Source: Candidatus Kapaibacterium sp.
GTDB taxonomy: Bacteria; Bacteroidota; Ignavibacteria; Kapaibacteriales; WFXC01
Direction: 5' to 3'
DNA: 64,000 nucleotides
NCBI GenBank assembly: GCA_015490805.1
Contig: WFXC01000006.1
Location: 1 to 64,000 of the forward strand
Shown piece by piece: positions 18,763 through 26,988 of the stretch (its first letter is position 1; every line of letters starts with the position of its first letter). Below the pieces are notes generated by a model, which was not told the origin of the DNA, searched no databases, and was given only the letters and a program-made list of their open reading frames with translations. The position numbers and the translations under genes were made by a program.

Positions 18763-19455
18763 TCAGGCAAATTCTCGTTCATCGATCGGAATACCGACAC
18801 CCATTGTCGGAGAAATATGGACACTTTGCAGATATTTTCCTTTAGCTGCTGCCGGCTTTGCCCGCAAAACACTTTGGACAAAGGTACGAATATTGTCTAT
18901 CAGCTTCTCATCCTCAAAGGATTTCCGCCCAATCGAAGCATGAATATTGCCACCTTTATCAACCCGGAACTCGACTTTCCCTGCTTTGACTTCCCGCACT
19001 GCTTTTGCCACATCGGTTGTAACCGTCCCACTCTTTGGATTCGGCATCAAGCCACGCGGTCCCAGAATCCGTCCCAATCGTCCAACAACTGGCATTACAT
19101 CCGGCGTCGCGATGGCAACATCAAACTCCAGCCATCCAGATTGAATTTTCTCCACATATTCCTCCAGACCCGCATAATCAGCCCCCGCTTCTAAGGCTTC
19201 TTTGTCGACCGGCGGCTTTGCAAAAACTAAAACTCGGACCTCTTTACCGGTTCCGTGAGGCAGCACCACCGATCCTCGAACCATTTGATCTGCCTTCCGG
19301 GGATCCACTCCCAGGTGCAAGGCAATGTCGATCGATTCATCGAATTTCGCCGTAGCTGTCTTCTTCGCCAATGCCACCGCTTCCTGCAACGAATATCGTT
19401 TCCCTTTCTCTACCAACTGTGCAATTTGTCGATATCGCTTCCCATGCTTCGGCAT
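18763..19455 (-). CDS. rplA: 50S ribosomal protein L1
   Basis: A 230-residue L1, the rRNA-binding protein of the E-site stalk and usually a translational repressor of its own rplKA message. It has an N-terminal [39 protein letters not shown]-type start. It also has the signature [24 protein letters not shown] and a C-terminal [14 protein letters not shown]. It follows rplK by 32 bp. Length and motifs are normal. Confidence 0.97.
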   Translation of the reverse strand: MPKHGKRYRQIAQLVEKGKRYSLQEAVALAKKTATAKFDESIDIALHLGVDPRKADQMVRGSVVLPHGTGKEVRVLVFAKPPVDKEALEAGADYAGLEEYVEKIQSGWLEFDVAIATPDVMPVVGRLGRILGPRGLMPNPKSGTVTTDVAKAVREVKAGKVEFRVDKGGNIHASIGRKSFEDEKLIDNIRTFVQSVLRAKPAAAKGKYLQSVHISPTMGVGIPIDEREFA

Positions 19456-19487
19456 CAGTCTTTACTGCTTTCTTGGTTCCACTGACC

Positions 19488-19916
19488 CTATCCTTCTACC
19501 ACCTGGATGCCCATACTCCGAGCGGTACCCAGAATCATCTGGACAGCACTTTCCAGACTATCGCAGTTCAGATCAGGCATCTTTGTTTTTGCGATTTCCT
19601 CCACTTGCTTCATCGTTACCTTGCCGACAATTTCCCGGCTCGGCATCTGCGCTCCTTTTTCAACGCCGGCTGCCTGCTTGAGCAAAAAGGAGGCTGGTGG
19701 TGTCTTGATCTGAAAAGTAAAGCTTTTATCCGTATAGAAGGTCACTACCACCGGAATCAATTGTCCTGCCAATTTCGAAGTGCGCGCATTAAATTGCTTC
19801 ACAAACTCCATCCCATTTAACCCGCGCTGTCCAAACGCTGGACCGACCGGTGGCGCCATTGTTGCCTGTCCTGCGGGAATCAGCAACTTAAACGTTCCTG
19901 CAACTTCACGTGCCAT
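19488..19916 (-). CDS. rplK: 50S ribosomal protein L11
   Basis: A 142-residue L11, part of the GTPase-associated centre. [41 protein letters not shown] contains the proline-rich N-terminal domain. The C-terminal RNA-binding domain includes [14 protein letters not shown] and [16 protein letters not shown], ending in [10 protein letters not shown]. It follows nusG by 24 bp in the conserved nusG-rplK-rplA order. Confidence 0.97.
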   Translation of the reverse strand: MAREVAGTFKLLIPAGQATMAPPVGPAFGQRGLNGMEFVKQFNARTSKLAGQLIPVVVTFYTDKSFTFQIKTPPASFLLKQAAGVEKGAQMPSREIVGKVTMKQVEEIAKTKMPDLNCDSLESAVQMILGTARSMGIQVVEG

Positions 19917-19940
19917 TGCTTTCAGAATCTCTTATTTCTT

Positions 19941-20489
19941 CTACGGACGTTCGATCTCAATTTGCGTAAAATCCAACTCGACTGGTGTTTTCCGTCCTAA
20001 GATGCCGACTTCAACCTTTACCTTCTGCTTCTCGTTGTTTACTTCTTTCACGACCCCCGAAAATCCGGTAAAGGGTCCATCAATGATGCGAACCGGATCA
20101 CCCACTTCAAAACTGGCTTCAATGGTTGCAATATCCCGCCGTTCTTCCATCCGTCCCAGAATGCGCTCCACTTCGTGGGGTTTCAGCGGAATCGGTTCGC
20201 TCTTGGTACCTACAAACTGCACCCCTGCCATATTGTTGATCAAATCCCGAACATAGTTATCCAGTTTGGCGTGTATCAGAATATATCCGGGTAGAAAATT
20301 TTTCACTTTCGTCCGCTTTTTCCCTCCACGCACCTCAAACACCGTTTCCTGCGGCACCAGCACCTCATCGACCCGATCTTCCAGCCCTAGGCGCCGAATT
20401 TCCGTTTCCAGCAAAAGCTTTACCTTTTCTTCCTGCCCTGTCAAAGTCCGAAGAGCATACCATTGTTTCTCGTTATTTGGGGTCTCCAT
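19941..20489 (-). CDS. nusG: transcription termination/antitermination protein NusG
   Basis: A 182-residue NusG that binds the RNA polymerase clamp, suppresses pausing and links transcription to Rho or the ribosome. The N-terminal NGN domain begins KQWYALRTLTGQEEKVKLLLE and contains FLPGYILIHAKL and the GTKSEPIPLKPHEVERIL segment. The C-terminal KOW domain is FEVGDPVRIIDGPFTGFSGVVKEVN. It is the typical length and lies 17 bp after secE. Confidence 0.97.
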   Translation of the reverse strand: METPNNEKQWYALRTLTGQEEKVKLLLETEIRRLGLEDRVDEVLVPQETVFEVRGGKKRTKVKNFLPGYILIHAKLDNYVRDLINNMAGVQFVGTKSEPIPLKPHEVERILGRMEERRDIATIEASFEVGDPVRIIDGPFTGFSGVVKEVNNEKQKVKVEVGILGRKTPVELDFTQIEIERP

Positions 20490-20506
20490 AAACGTTTAGC
20501 CCTTGC

Positions 20507-20692
20507 TTAAGCGAACAATCCTGCCACCAATGTGGAGATGAGCCAATCTAGTAGCCCGATGAAGGCGGTAATGACCAAGCAACTCGCAATCACCACTTGC
20601 GTTGATTCCCATACTTCCTCTCGGGAGGGCCACGAAACCTTTCGCATTTCGCGAGAGACTTCGTTCAAAAACTGTCGCAATTTTTCAAACAT
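20507..20692 (-). CDS. secE: preprotein translocase subunit SecE
   Basis: A 61-residue single-span SecE, the clamp of the SecYEG channel. FLNEVSREMRKVSWPSREEVWESTQVV is the conserved amphipathic helix, followed by one transmembrane helix (IASCLVITAFIGLLDWLISTLVAG). The track's ORF starts at 20746, inside tRNA-Trp; the ATG at 20690-20692 gives the canonical MFEKLRQFLNEV start, so I shortened it. Small size is normal outside enterobacteria. Confidence 0.93.
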   Translation of the reverse strand: MFEKLRQFLNEVSREMRKVSWPSREEVWESTQVVIASCLVITAFIGLLDWLISTLVAGLFA

Positions 20693-20719
20693 TGCTACCC
20701 TGCTTTTCTCTACCTGCTG

Positions 20720-20792
20720 CACGAGCGGAGGGACTCGAACCCCCAACCTGCGGTTTTGGAGACCGCTGCTCTACCAATTGAGCTACGCTCGT
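20720..20792 (-). tRNA. tRNA-Trp (CCA)
   Basis: A complete 73-nt cloverleaf: acceptor ACGAGCG/CGCTCGT, D-arm GCTCAATTGGTAGAGC, anticodon loop CTCCAAA (CCA) and T-arm GGGGGTTCGAGTCCCTC. CCA is not encoded. It is directly upstream of secE, as in many bacteria. Confidence 0.95.
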
Positions 20793-20800
20793 ACCTGGAG

Positions 20801-20874
20801 AGCTGATGGCCGGAGTCGAACCGGCGACCTCTTCCTTACCAAGGAAGCGCTCTAACCGCCTGAGCTACATCAGC
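20801..20874 (-). tRNA. tRNA-Thr (GGT)
   Basis: A 74-nt cloverleaf with acceptor GCTGATG/CATCAGC, anticodon stem CTTCC/GGAAG, loop TTGGTAA (GGU) and T-arm CCGGTTCGACTCCGG. CCA is not encoded. Confidence 0.95.
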
Positions 20875-20883
20875 TTTTGCAAG

Positions 20884-20956
20884 AGCGGGAGACGGGAATC
20901 GAACCCGCGACCCTCAGCTTGGAAGGCTGATGCTCTGCCAACTGAGCTACTCCCGC
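20884..20956 (-). tRNA. tRNA-Gly (TCC)
   Basis: A 73-nt cloverleaf with acceptor GCGGGAG/CTCCCGC, anticodon stem TCAGC/GCTGA and loop CTTCCAA (UCC). It is nearly identical to the neighbouring tRNA-Gly(CCC), differing in the anticodon loop, which indicates a tandem duplication. Confidence 0.95.
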
Positions 20957-21005
20957 CTGCCATTGCTCATCGTTCAGTCAAAACATCTTCAAAGAGCATC
21001 TGTGG

Positions 21006-21078
21006 AGCGGGAGACGGGAATCGAACCCGCGACCCTCAGCTTGGGAAGCTGATGCTCTGCCAACTGAGCTACTCCCGC
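21006..21078 (-). tRNA. tRNA-Gly (CCC)
   Basis: Same body as the adjacent tRNA-Gly(TCC) but with loop TTCCCAA, anticodon CCC. CCA is not encoded. Confidence 0.93.
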
Positions 21079-21088
21079 TTCACCATCG

Positions 21089-21171
21089 TGGGTGGGGGAG
21101 GATTCGAACCTCCGAAGGCATGTGCCAGCAGATTTACAGTCTGCCCCGTTTGACCGCTTCGGTACCCACCC
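21089..21171 (-). tRNA. tRNA-Tyr (GTA)
   Basis: An 83-nt class II tRNA with a long variable arm, acceptor GGGTGGG/CCCACCC and anticodon GTA in loop CTGTAAA. It is first in the minus-strand tRNA-secE-nusG-rpl-rpo cluster. Confidence 0.95.
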
Positions 21172-21199
21172 AGAATTGTAAGATCACCACTTTCCCACT

Positions 21200-21224
21200 A
21201 CTACCGAGCACCGTCTTCGGTAGT
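21200..21224. promoter_or_regulatory. 8-bp inverted repeat upstream of tRNA-Tyr
   Basis: ACTACCGA-N9-TCGGTAGT lies 29 bp before the 5' end of tRNA-Tyr, within the 163-bp divergent gap to the permease gene. It could be a leader hairpin or an operator of the tRNA/ribosomal operon. No clear promoter pair could be fixed. Confidence 0.3.
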
Positions 21225-21334
21225 CAAACAGGAATTAACGAGTTTCTCAACACAATAGTGCAATACTATTCACTTTTTCCCATCACTATCCGTCGATGGG
21301 AATCTGCCCAACGAAGCAAGCGTAAAAACGAATA

Positions 21335-22573
21335 ATGTCTTCTGCTATTCGATTTATTGCTCGACGCTATCTCCGCAGTCGCCATCAATTCCGATTTATT
21401 TCGCTGCTTACTCTTCTGGCTTTTACCGGTATCACCATTGGCGTTACGGCTTTGATTATTGTGCTCTCGATTTTCAACGGATTTCGGGAGTTGATCCAGC
21501 ATCAACTGCTTCGTTTTGATCCGCATCTTGAGATAACCTTCCCCTCTTCTTTTCCACCGGATTCCCTGGATTTCTATCAGCAGCGTATTCAACACCTTCC
21601 CGGAATCCAATCTGTTGTTCCCGTTGTTTCTGGCAAAGCTCTCCTGCTTTCCGGTAAGCGCTTTCAAATGATCCGTCTCATTGGCATTGCGCCCGACTCC
21701 ACTACTTTCAAGATCCTTGATTCCACCCTCGTGGCTGGCTCCGCCCATTTGCCGCCCTTTCCCCAAAACCGCCTGCTGATTGGCATCAGCTTAGCAAATG
21801 CGCTTTCTCTGCTACCGAAAGACTCAGCAACCATTCTCGCTGCTACCACTTTTGAAGAATTCCTGTTTACCTTTCCTGCTTACCAGCAGCTTGCTTTTCG
21901 CATTCAGGGAGTCTTCCGGGCACAGGACCAGCGATATGATGCTCTTGCTGCCTTTACACACTTCACCTCCGCGCTTCGCATCCTGCCCCCAGCCACACGC
22001 AGACTCCATCTGCGCATCCGGTGCACGCAGATGGAGGAACTCAAATCGGTCAAAGCCCAACTTCAGCCTTTGCTCCCCGCCGGGACGAAGCTCCGCGAAT
22101 GGAAAGAACTCAACCGCAATTTGTACAACGTTATGCAACTGGAACGAACAGTGGCTTTTGGGGTTATTTCGCTAATTGTTTTCGTCGCCATCTTTAGCCT
22201 GACTGCTGTGCTCTTTATGTTGCTGTACGTCAAAAAACCAGAAATTGCCATCCTGAAAACGATCGGTGCCTCATCCAATCACATTCAGCAAATTTTTCTT
22301 CTAATCAGCCTCTTTCTGGGCGCTGGCACGACCCTGAGTGGGAGCCTTCTGGGCAGTGCTTTTGTTCTGAGTCAGCAAATCTGGGGATGGATCCCTCTGG
22401 ATCCGCAGCGGTATATCGTATCCGCATTGCCAATGGCTTTGCATCTGCAAGATGTTGCACTGGTTGCGGGTGTTACTTTCATCCTGACCCTGATTGCTGG
22501 AAGTCTTCCCGCCCGGCGTGCTGCTGCCCTTCGATCCGTCTATGGACTTTTGTACGAAGAACGAATCTCATAA
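21335..22573 (+). CDS. LolC/LolE-type ABC transporter permease (FtsX family)
   Basis: A 412-residue inner-membrane permease of the MacB/FtsX superfamily, most like LolC/LolE, which with the LolD ATPase releases lipoproteins from the inner membrane for transport to the outer membrane. The N-terminus FIARRYLRSRHQFRFISLLTLLAFTGITIGVTALIIVLSIFNGF is the LolC/E signature and first membrane span. A periplasmic domain follows (about residues 50-260). Three further spans lie at about 268-295, 310-340 and 370-398, with the KPEIAILKTIGAS coupling segment between the first two. The gene overlaps the end of the convergent lipoprotein gene by 6 bp. No lolD is adjacent. MacB-like efflux is less likely. Confidence 0.82.
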   Translation: MSSAIRFIARRYLRSRHQFRFISLLTLLAFTGITIGVTALIIVLSIFNGFRELIQHQLLRFDPHLEITFPSSFPPDSLDFYQQRIQHLPGIQSVVPVVSGKALLLSGKRFQMIRLIGIAPDSTTFKILDSTLVAGSAHLPPFPQNRLLIGISLANALSLLPKDSATILAATTFEEFLFTFPAYQQLAFRIQGVFRAQDQRYDALAAFTHFTSALRILPPATRRLHLRIRCTQMEELKSVKAQLQPLLPAGTKLREWKELNRNLYNVMQLERTVAFGVISLIVFVAIFSLTAVLFMLLYVKKPEIAILKTIGASSNHIQQIFLLISLFLGAGTTLSGSLLGSAFVLSQQIWGWIPLDPQRYIVSALPMALHLQDVALVAGVTFILTLIAGSLPARRAAALRSVYGLLYEERIS

Positions 22574-23536
22574 AACCTGCAGCATAGCGCGCGCCCGTGG
22601 TGTGTAAGGACTGGCTGGGAACTGCGTCACTAGTTGCTGATAAAATTTTTTCGCCTTTGGAATATCCTTCATCCGTAGCGCCGCTTCGGCACTGAGAAAG
22701 AGGGCATCATCCATCTTTGCAATAAGTCGAGCTTCCAACACCCTCTGAAATTCTTCGATTGCTTTCTGATACCGCTGTTGCGCAAATGCTATTTCCCCCA
22801 GCCAGTAGTGCACATACGCCCGAACTACGGGGTGAAGACGCGTCTGTTTAAGCAGTGCTGTAAATAATCGCTGCGCCTGAGCATACTCCTTACGAACCAG
22901 TGCTCGCAGTGCTTCGTGGTAACTCTCAGGAAACACAATACCCTGATGCTCAAAGTCTGCGCTGTCTCGATGCGTATCAACAATGTGCAAGACGGAATCC
23001 TCCGGTACTGCTGGCGCTCCCTCTGACACTGACGCAGGTTGCTCCCTGTCGTTATAGATCACTGTATCGGGAAGCAGGACGGTCGTTGCCGTATCGCGCT
23101 TTCGTGTAACGTCCCTTTCCTCCGGATGCGCCGGTGGCTGTTGTACACTGGTGTCAGCAGGAGCAGAGGAGGATGCTGTATCTGCCGTATACTTTGGCTG
23201 TGCCCTCAGCAGTGCTTTTAACGCGCTGATCTCAAGACGCAAAGCCTGTACCTGCTGCACCAGGCTATCCAGACGCGTTTCGATTCGCTCCTGAGATGCA
23301 ACAATACGCTGCATTTGTTCCCGAAGGGTCGGAAGGCGTCGGGGAGTTGCCTGAGGTATTCCTGCCGTCACTTCCGTATCTGCTACCACTGGCGATGTCA
23401 CCGCTCTGTCCCCCGCCCGACTCGTATCGGCCGGTGCCGCTTCAGTCCCCAACACGGCGTTCCACACACTGCATCCTGCAATACTCAGAGCTACAATGTT
23501 AAATGTAAATACCCGAATAATCCGCCTGCTGTACAT
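22568..23536 (-). CDS. CpoB/YbgF-like TPR lipoprotein
   Basis: A 322-residue predicted lipoprotein: signal peptide with lipobox SIAGC (cysteine 22), then a low-complexity linker. A coiled coil follows at about residues 70-112 (REQMQRIVASQERIETRLDSLVQQVQALRLEISALKALL). After a Ser/Pro/Thr-rich spacer comes a C-terminal TPR array (about 208-322) with ALRALVRKEYAQAQRLF and YWLGEIAFAQQRYQKAIEEF. A coiled coil followed by TPR is the layout of CpoB/YbgF of the Tol-Pal system, which links outer-membrane constriction to peptidoglycan synthesis. No tol or pal gene is in the window, so the function is inferred from architecture alone. Confidence 0.65.
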   Translation of the reverse strand: MYSRRIIRVFTFNIVALSIAGCSVWNAVLGTEAAPADTSRAGDRAVTSPVVADTEVTAGIPQATPRRLPTLREQMQRIVASQERIETRLDSLVQQVQALRLEISALKALLRAQPKYTADTASSSAPADTSVQQPPAHPEERDVTRKRDTATTVLLPDTVIYNDREQPASVSEGAPAVPEDSVLHIVDTHRDSADFEHQGIVFPESYHEALRALVRKEYAQAQRLFTALLKQTRLHPVVRAYVHYWLGEIAFAQQRYQKAIEEFQRVLEARLIAKMDDALFLSAEAALRMKDIPKAKKFYQQLVTQFPASPYTPRARAMLQVL

Positions 23537-23566
23537 CCACTTTATAACATCGCTTTTGAACCAAAA

Positions 23567-23590
23567 ATTCGTATTTTCGAAATTACGAAG
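23567..23590. promoter_or_regulatory. back-to-back putative promoter -7 elements
   Basis: In the 80-bp divergent gap, ATTCGTATTTTCG (plus, 23567-23579) and CTTCGTAATTTCG (minus, 23590-23578) are near mirror images. Both resemble the extended -7 motif at other promoters here. -33 boxes are not clear. Confidence 0.35.
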
Positions 23591-23616
23591 TTTAGAGGAA
23601 CAAATCAGCAGCTCCT

Positions 23617-24150
23617 ATGCACATTAAACATCTCTGGCTGTGGATTGGGAGCCTGGGGCTCACCATTGGCGTGCTTGCCAGTTGCGATAGTCAGTTACCA
23701 CCGAACCAGTTCAGCCAGGCAGATGCAGAAGAAATTGCGATCCGAATTGTTCCTGGATCAACGCTCCTTCACGCGTACGACTCCAGTTATCGCCGCACGG
23801 ATGCGTGGTATCTCGTTGTTTCTCCCCCCAACGGTAGCCAGGTTGTTGTCGTGCTGCAGAAAACAACCGGCGAATTGCTCCGTATCTTTGGCAACGTGCC
23901 ACCTTTTGATTACGAGGTAGAACCGGGATTGCTCCTGCTGCCATATTCTATCACTCGTGACACGGCACTCCGTCTTCGTCCTGGCATCCTTCATCGGTGG
24001 GAGCTCCAACGACCCCCTCTCATTCCGCGCTGGGAATACGATTTCATCATTGATGTTCCAGACACCGTCCATCAAGACAGCCTGCGCCGCTGGCTGGTTG
24101 CCATCGATGCAGAAACGGGATTCCCTATCTCCCTGACGCAGCTTCCCTAA
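23617..24150 (+). CDS. predicted lipoprotein with PepSY-like C-terminal region
   Basis: A 177-residue protein with an export signal and lipobox LASC (cysteine near 23). The segment DAEEIAIRIVPGSTLLHAY...WYLVVSP is followed by QVVVVLQKTTGELLRIFG, and the end is WLVAIDAETGFPISL. Both parts resemble the strand pattern of PepSY-type domains (helix, then strands ending in D.ETG). The domain call is weak. The gene stands alone, between the divergent CpoB-like gene and etfB. Function unknown; probably anchored in the outer or inner membrane. Confidence 0.6.
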   Translation: MHIKHLWLWIGSLGLTIGVLASCDSQLPPNQFSQADAEEIAIRIVPGSTLLHAYDSSYRRTDAWYLVVSPPNGSQVVVVLQKTTGELLRIFGNVPPFDYEVEPGLLLLPYSITRDTALRLRPGILHRWELQRPPLIPRWEYDFIIDVPDTVHQDSLRRWLVAIDAETGFPISLTQLP

Positions 24151-24192
24151 AACTACCGGCAGCAACCGGCACTTTCTGTTCCCTGCCGATCA

Positions 24193-24224
24193 TTTGCGGA
24201 AAAACCTGTACATTTGTAGTTTGC
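24193..24224 (+). promoter_or_regulatory. putative promoter of etfB-etfA
   Basis: TTTG (24193-24196), 20 bp, then TAGTTTGC (24217-24224) matches the spacing of Bacteroidetes housekeeping promoters (TTTG-N19-21-TAnnTTTG). An alternative -7, TACATTTG, lies at 24209-24216. The etfB start is 48 bp further on. Confidence 0.45.
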
Positions 24225-24271
24225 TTTTGAAGCACTCAAGGAGTCTGCTTAAGAAATGAAGGGGTGAGCAA

Positions 24272-25015
24272 ATGAATATCCTGATCTGTGTTTCCCGGGT
24301 GCCGGACACAGCAACAAAGGTTAAGGTTGCTGACGATGGCAAAAGCATTGCAACGCAAAATGTCAAATTCATTCTCAACCCTTACGACGAATTCGCAGTG
24401 GAAGAGGGTCTGCAACTCCGGGAGCAGCACGGCGGAAGCGTTACGGTGTTGACCGTGGGTGGACAAGAGTCAACCGACATTCTCCGAACGGCTTTAGCAA
24501 TGGGGGCAGACAAAGCGGCACTGATTCAGCTTGCTAATCCTGATTCTTACCAGGTAGCGGTCAATATCGCTCAATATGCTCGCAATCATTCTTTTGATCT
24601 CATTTTATTCGGTCGTCAAAGCATCGACTTTGACTCTTTCCAGGTTCCCCCAATGGTTGCGCAACTGTTAGATCTTCCCTGCCTGACCATCGTTTCTCAA
24701 TGGAGCATCACAAACGGAACGGTCAAAGCCGAACGGGATATCGAAGGAGGCAAAGAAGAATTTGAAACTACGCTGCCATTGGTAGCATCGGTACAAAAAG
24801 GCATCAACGAGCCCCGATATCCCAAGCTGCCCGACATCATCAAAGCCAAATCAAAACCCATCGAAACTATCGAGCCGGTAGCAGTGGAACCACAACTGGA
24901 AATTCTTTCGATGGAAATTCCGCAAACCGAGCGACGACACGTTATCTTAGGCGATTCCGACGAGGATCTGGAAAAACTCATCCAGTTGCTTCGGGAAGAA
25001 GCCAAGGTGATTTAA
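24272..25015 (+). CDS. etfB: electron transfer flavoprotein subunit beta
   Basis: A 247-residue EtfB/FixA that, with EtfA, carries electrons from acyl-CoA and other flavin dehydrogenases to the quinone pool. The N-terminus NILICVSRVPDTATKVKV, then NPYDEFAVEEGLQLRE and the AMP/FAD-phosphate loop region LFGRQSIDFDSFQVPPMVAQLLDLP, are typical. KAKSKPIE near the C-terminus is the conserved docking segment, which keeps the family K.K.KP pattern. The start has AAGGGGTGAG upstream. The gene is followed by etfA after 40 bp and forms a two-gene operon. It is the usual short (non-bifurcating or standard) form; the sequence alone does not settle bifurcation. Confidence 0.95.
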   Translation: MNILICVSRVPDTATKVKVADDGKSIATQNVKFILNPYDEFAVEEGLQLREQHGGSVTVLTVGGQESTDILRTALAMGADKAALIQLANPDSYQVAVNIAQYARNHSFDLILFGRQSIDFDSFQVPPMVAQLLDLPCLTIVSQWSITNGTVKAERDIEGGKEEFETTLPLVASVQKGINEPRYPKLPDIIKAKSKPIETIEPVAVEPQLEILSMEIPQTERRHVILGDSDEDLEKLIQLLREEAKVI

Positions 25016-25055
25016 ACAACGGTGAGTTCAACAGAGAAAGACGGAGTGTGCAGCA

Positions 25056-26036
25056 ATGAAGATCGCAGCATTTTTACCAAAGCTGGGTGATAAATTACAC
25101 AAAACCGCATACGAAGCGATTACAGCCGCCCATCAGGTGCAAGCGCTTGTTGGCGGCGATGTTGTTGGGTTTGCTATTGACGTCGATCAGCAACAATTAG
25201 AAACAACAGCTCGGTATGGACTCACTCGACTTATCGTCGCTGAGCACCCACTGTTAGCAAACACGTATTCTCCGTCCGCCTTTGCGAAGGTCTTGCATCA
25301 ACTTGCCAGCTCTCAAGAAGTCGACATCCTCATTCTCCCCAACATTACCTATGGCAAGGAGCTGGGTCCTCGAGTAGCGGTCACCTTTGAAGCTGGTTAC
25401 ATCGCCGACGTCATTGGCATTGAAAATCAAGATGGGGAACTCATTTTCCGCAAGCCAGTCTATGCCGGAAAAGCCATTATTGCTGCTCGACTTAAAACAG
25501 CGAAAAAGATCTTTACCATCCGCCCCAATATCTTTACGGCAAAAGCAGCAGAGACGGCAGCTTCCCTCAACATCGAAACGTTCACGCCCGAACTTTCTGA
25601 AGCTGATTTCAGGGAAAAACGTCTGAGTATCACCCGCAGCACCGGAAAATTGGACGTTGCTGAAGCCGATATTGTGGTTTCAGGCGGAAGAGGGTTGAAA
25701 GCACCGGAAAACTTTAAGCTCATCGAGGAATTAGCGGAAGTTCTGGGTGCTGCCGTCGGGGCATCCCGCGCGGTGGTTGACGCTGGCTGGCGTCCTCACA
25801 GCGAACAGGTAGGGCAAACCGGGAAAACCATTTCGCCCAATCTTTATATTGCCGTCGGCATTTCCGGAGCCGTCCAGCATCTGGCTGGAATGTCTTCCTC
25901 GAAGGTCATTGTGGCAATCAATAAAGACAAAGATGCTCCCATTTTCCAGGTAGCGGATTACGGCATTGTAGGCGATGCTCTGGATGTCCTGCCGCGGCTG
26001 ACAGCAAAGCTGAAAGAGGTTCTGCACAAATCATAG
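25056..26036 (+). CDS. etfA: electron transfer flavoprotein subunit alpha
   Basis: A 326-residue EtfA/FixB, the FAD-binding partner of EtfB. The C-terminal domain contains [37 protein letters not shown], then [29 protein letters not shown] and the strand [24 protein letters not shown]. Together these make the canonical FAD-binding site. The N-terminal domain is of ordinary length. No ferredoxin extension or adjacent dehydrogenase is present, so partner enzymes are encoded elsewhere. Confidence 0.95.
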   Translation: MKIAAFLPKLGDKLHKTAYEAITAAHQVQALVGGDVVGFAIDVDQQQLETTARYGLTRLIVAEHPLLANTYSPSAFAKVLHQLASSQEVDILILPNITYGKELGPRVAVTFEAGYIADVIGIENQDGELIFRKPVYAGKAIIAARLKTAKKIFTIRPNIFTAKAAETAASLNIETFTPELSEADFREKRLSITRSTGKLDVAEADIVVSGGRGLKAPENFKLIEELAEVLGAAVGASRAVVDAGWRPHSEQVGQTGKTISPNLYIAVGISGAVQHLAGMSSSKVIVAINKDKDAPIFQVADYGIVGDALDVLPRLTAKLKEVLHKS

Positions 26037-26121
26037 TGTCAGAACCCAGACAAAATGATCCCAGAAATAGAATCGTCTTAGAACGCCGAGGTGTCGCAAA
26101 AACAGCAAAAGGTTGAGAGCA

Positions 26122-26748
26122 GTGGATAAAGTTCAGGTTGAGATCTTAGGGTTGTCCACCAGTTCCTTCAGCAGCGGAGCTTATGCTTTGATTCTGCAGG
26201 AAATAAATCCACCCCAGCGGCGGCTGCCAATTATCATCGGAGCCTTCGAAGCGCAGGCGATCGCGATGGAATTAGAAAAAGTGAAACCGCCACGTCCTCA
26301 GACGCACGATCTTTTGAAGTCGCTCTTAGAAGCTTTTGATGTCAGCGTCCAGGAAGTGATTATCCACGACCTTCAGGATGGCACTTTTTATGCACACATT
26401 GTTCTGGACGATGGCACCGTTATTGACTCACGCCCCAGCGATGCTATCGCACTGGCTGTTCGCACGCAGTCTGCGATCTATGTGATGGATCACGTGCTGG
26501 AAGAAGCAGGCTTTCTCCCAGAAAGTGAAGAGGAGCTGGAAGAAGAAGAGGAAGAGGAGTTCTACTCGCTCCGCAGTGAAGCAGAAGCCATCTACGAAGA
26601 GGAAAAGGAACCAGAGTCGGAATTGGAACGGCTGCGACGGAAATTGCAAAAAGCCATCGAAGAAGAAAACTATGAGCTGGCTGCCCAACTGCGGGATCAG
26701 ATTAAACGTTTAGAGGAGGACCAATCCTCGTCGGAACAAAGCAATTGA
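26122..26748 (+). CDS. bifunctional nuclease family protein (DUF151) with C-terminal UVR motif
   Basis: A 208-residue protein. The N-terminal ~135 residues are a BFN/DUF151 domain (LGLSTSSFSSGAYALILQE, RRLPIIIGAFEAQAIAMELE, RPSDAIALAVR). An acidic linker (EEELEEEEEEE) and a C-terminal UvrB/UvrC-type UVR motif follow (RRKLQKAIEEENYELAAQLRDQIKRLEE). Members have been reported to have DNase and RNase activity, but the cellular role is not settled. This domain pair is common in Bacteroidota and relatives. The track starts at TTG 26113; I prefer GTG 26122, which lies 9 bp after AAAGG and gives MDKVQVEILGL, the usual family start. The tRNA-Met gene begins 44 bp downstream. Confidence 0.88.
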   Translation: MDKVQVEILGLSTSSFSSGAYALILQEINPPQRRLPIIIGAFEAQAIAMELEKVKPPRPQTHDLLKSLLEAFDVSVQEVIIHDLQDGTFYAHIVLDDGTVIDSRPSDAIALAVRTQSAIYVMDHVLEEAGFLPESEEELEEEEEEEFYSLRSEAEAIYEEEKEPESELERLRRKLQKAIEEENYELAAQLRDQIKRLEEDQSSSEQSN

Positions 26749-26791
26749 GCAGTAGCGCTATTCGTCAAAAAACAGTGATAAACAATGAAGT

Positions 26792-26864
26792 GCCGGGATA
26801 GCTCAGTTGGTAGAGCAGCGGAATCATAATCCGTTGGTCGGGGGTTCAAATCCCTCTCCCGGTA
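26792..26864 (+). tRNA. tRNA-Met (CAT), probably elongator
   Basis: A 73-nt cloverleaf with acceptor GCCGGGA/TCCCGGT, D-arm GCTCAGTTGGTAGAGC, anticodon loop ATCATAA (CAT) and T-arm GGGGGTTCAAATCCCTC. It lacks the unpaired 1-72 and triple G-C anticodon stem of initiator tRNA, so elongator Met is favoured. A lysidine-modified Ile tRNA is possible. CCA is not encoded. Confidence 0.88.
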
Positions 26865-26871
26865 CAAACAG

Positions 26872-26903
26872 TTTGGCTATTTGCAGAAAGATTCGTAATT
26901 TTG
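26872..26903 (+). promoter_or_regulatory. promoter of candidate sRNA
   Basis: TTTG (26872-26875), 20 bp, then TAATTTTG (26896-26903) is a perfect fit to the Bacteroidetes consensus TTTG-N19-21-TAnnTTTG. It is the best promoter in the window. It starts 8 bp after tRNA-Met and points away from it, which implies a separate transcript. Confidence 0.6.
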
Positions 26904-26909
26904 TAATTG

Positions 26910-26988
26910 AGTTGAGCGGCAGCTTCTCCCCTCGCTGTCGCGCCAGATGCTCATACCTGGTGACACCTCCTCACCGGGTATTTTTTTT
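26910..26988 (+). ncRNA. candidate small RNA with two C-rich hairpin loops
   Basis: Between the strong promoter and a strong terminator lies a stretch of about 79 nt without a coding frame of note. Hairpin 1 is GCGGCAGC / GCTGTCGC (26916-26941; one G-U) with loop TTCTCCCCTC. Hairpin 2 is the terminator, with loop CACCTCC. Both loops are complementary to Shine-Dalgarno-type sequences; C-rich loops like these are the pairing sites of several known regulatory RNAs. The start point is estimated from the promoter. No Rfam family is recognised. Confidence 0.5.
26953..26988 (+). terminator. rho-independent terminator of the candidate sRNA / tRNA-Met
   Basis: An 11-bp stem, ATACCTGGTGA / TCACCGGGTAT (one U-G pair), with 7-nt loop CACCTCC and a run of eight T. 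The remainder of the gap to 27299 holds only the leader of the helicase gene. Confidence 0.88.

Noticed and set aside
20806-21153. 115-residue plus-strand ORF with GRRESNPRPSAWKADALPTELLP
   Set aside because: It is the antisense reading of the tRNA cluster; such peptides are well-known false genes.
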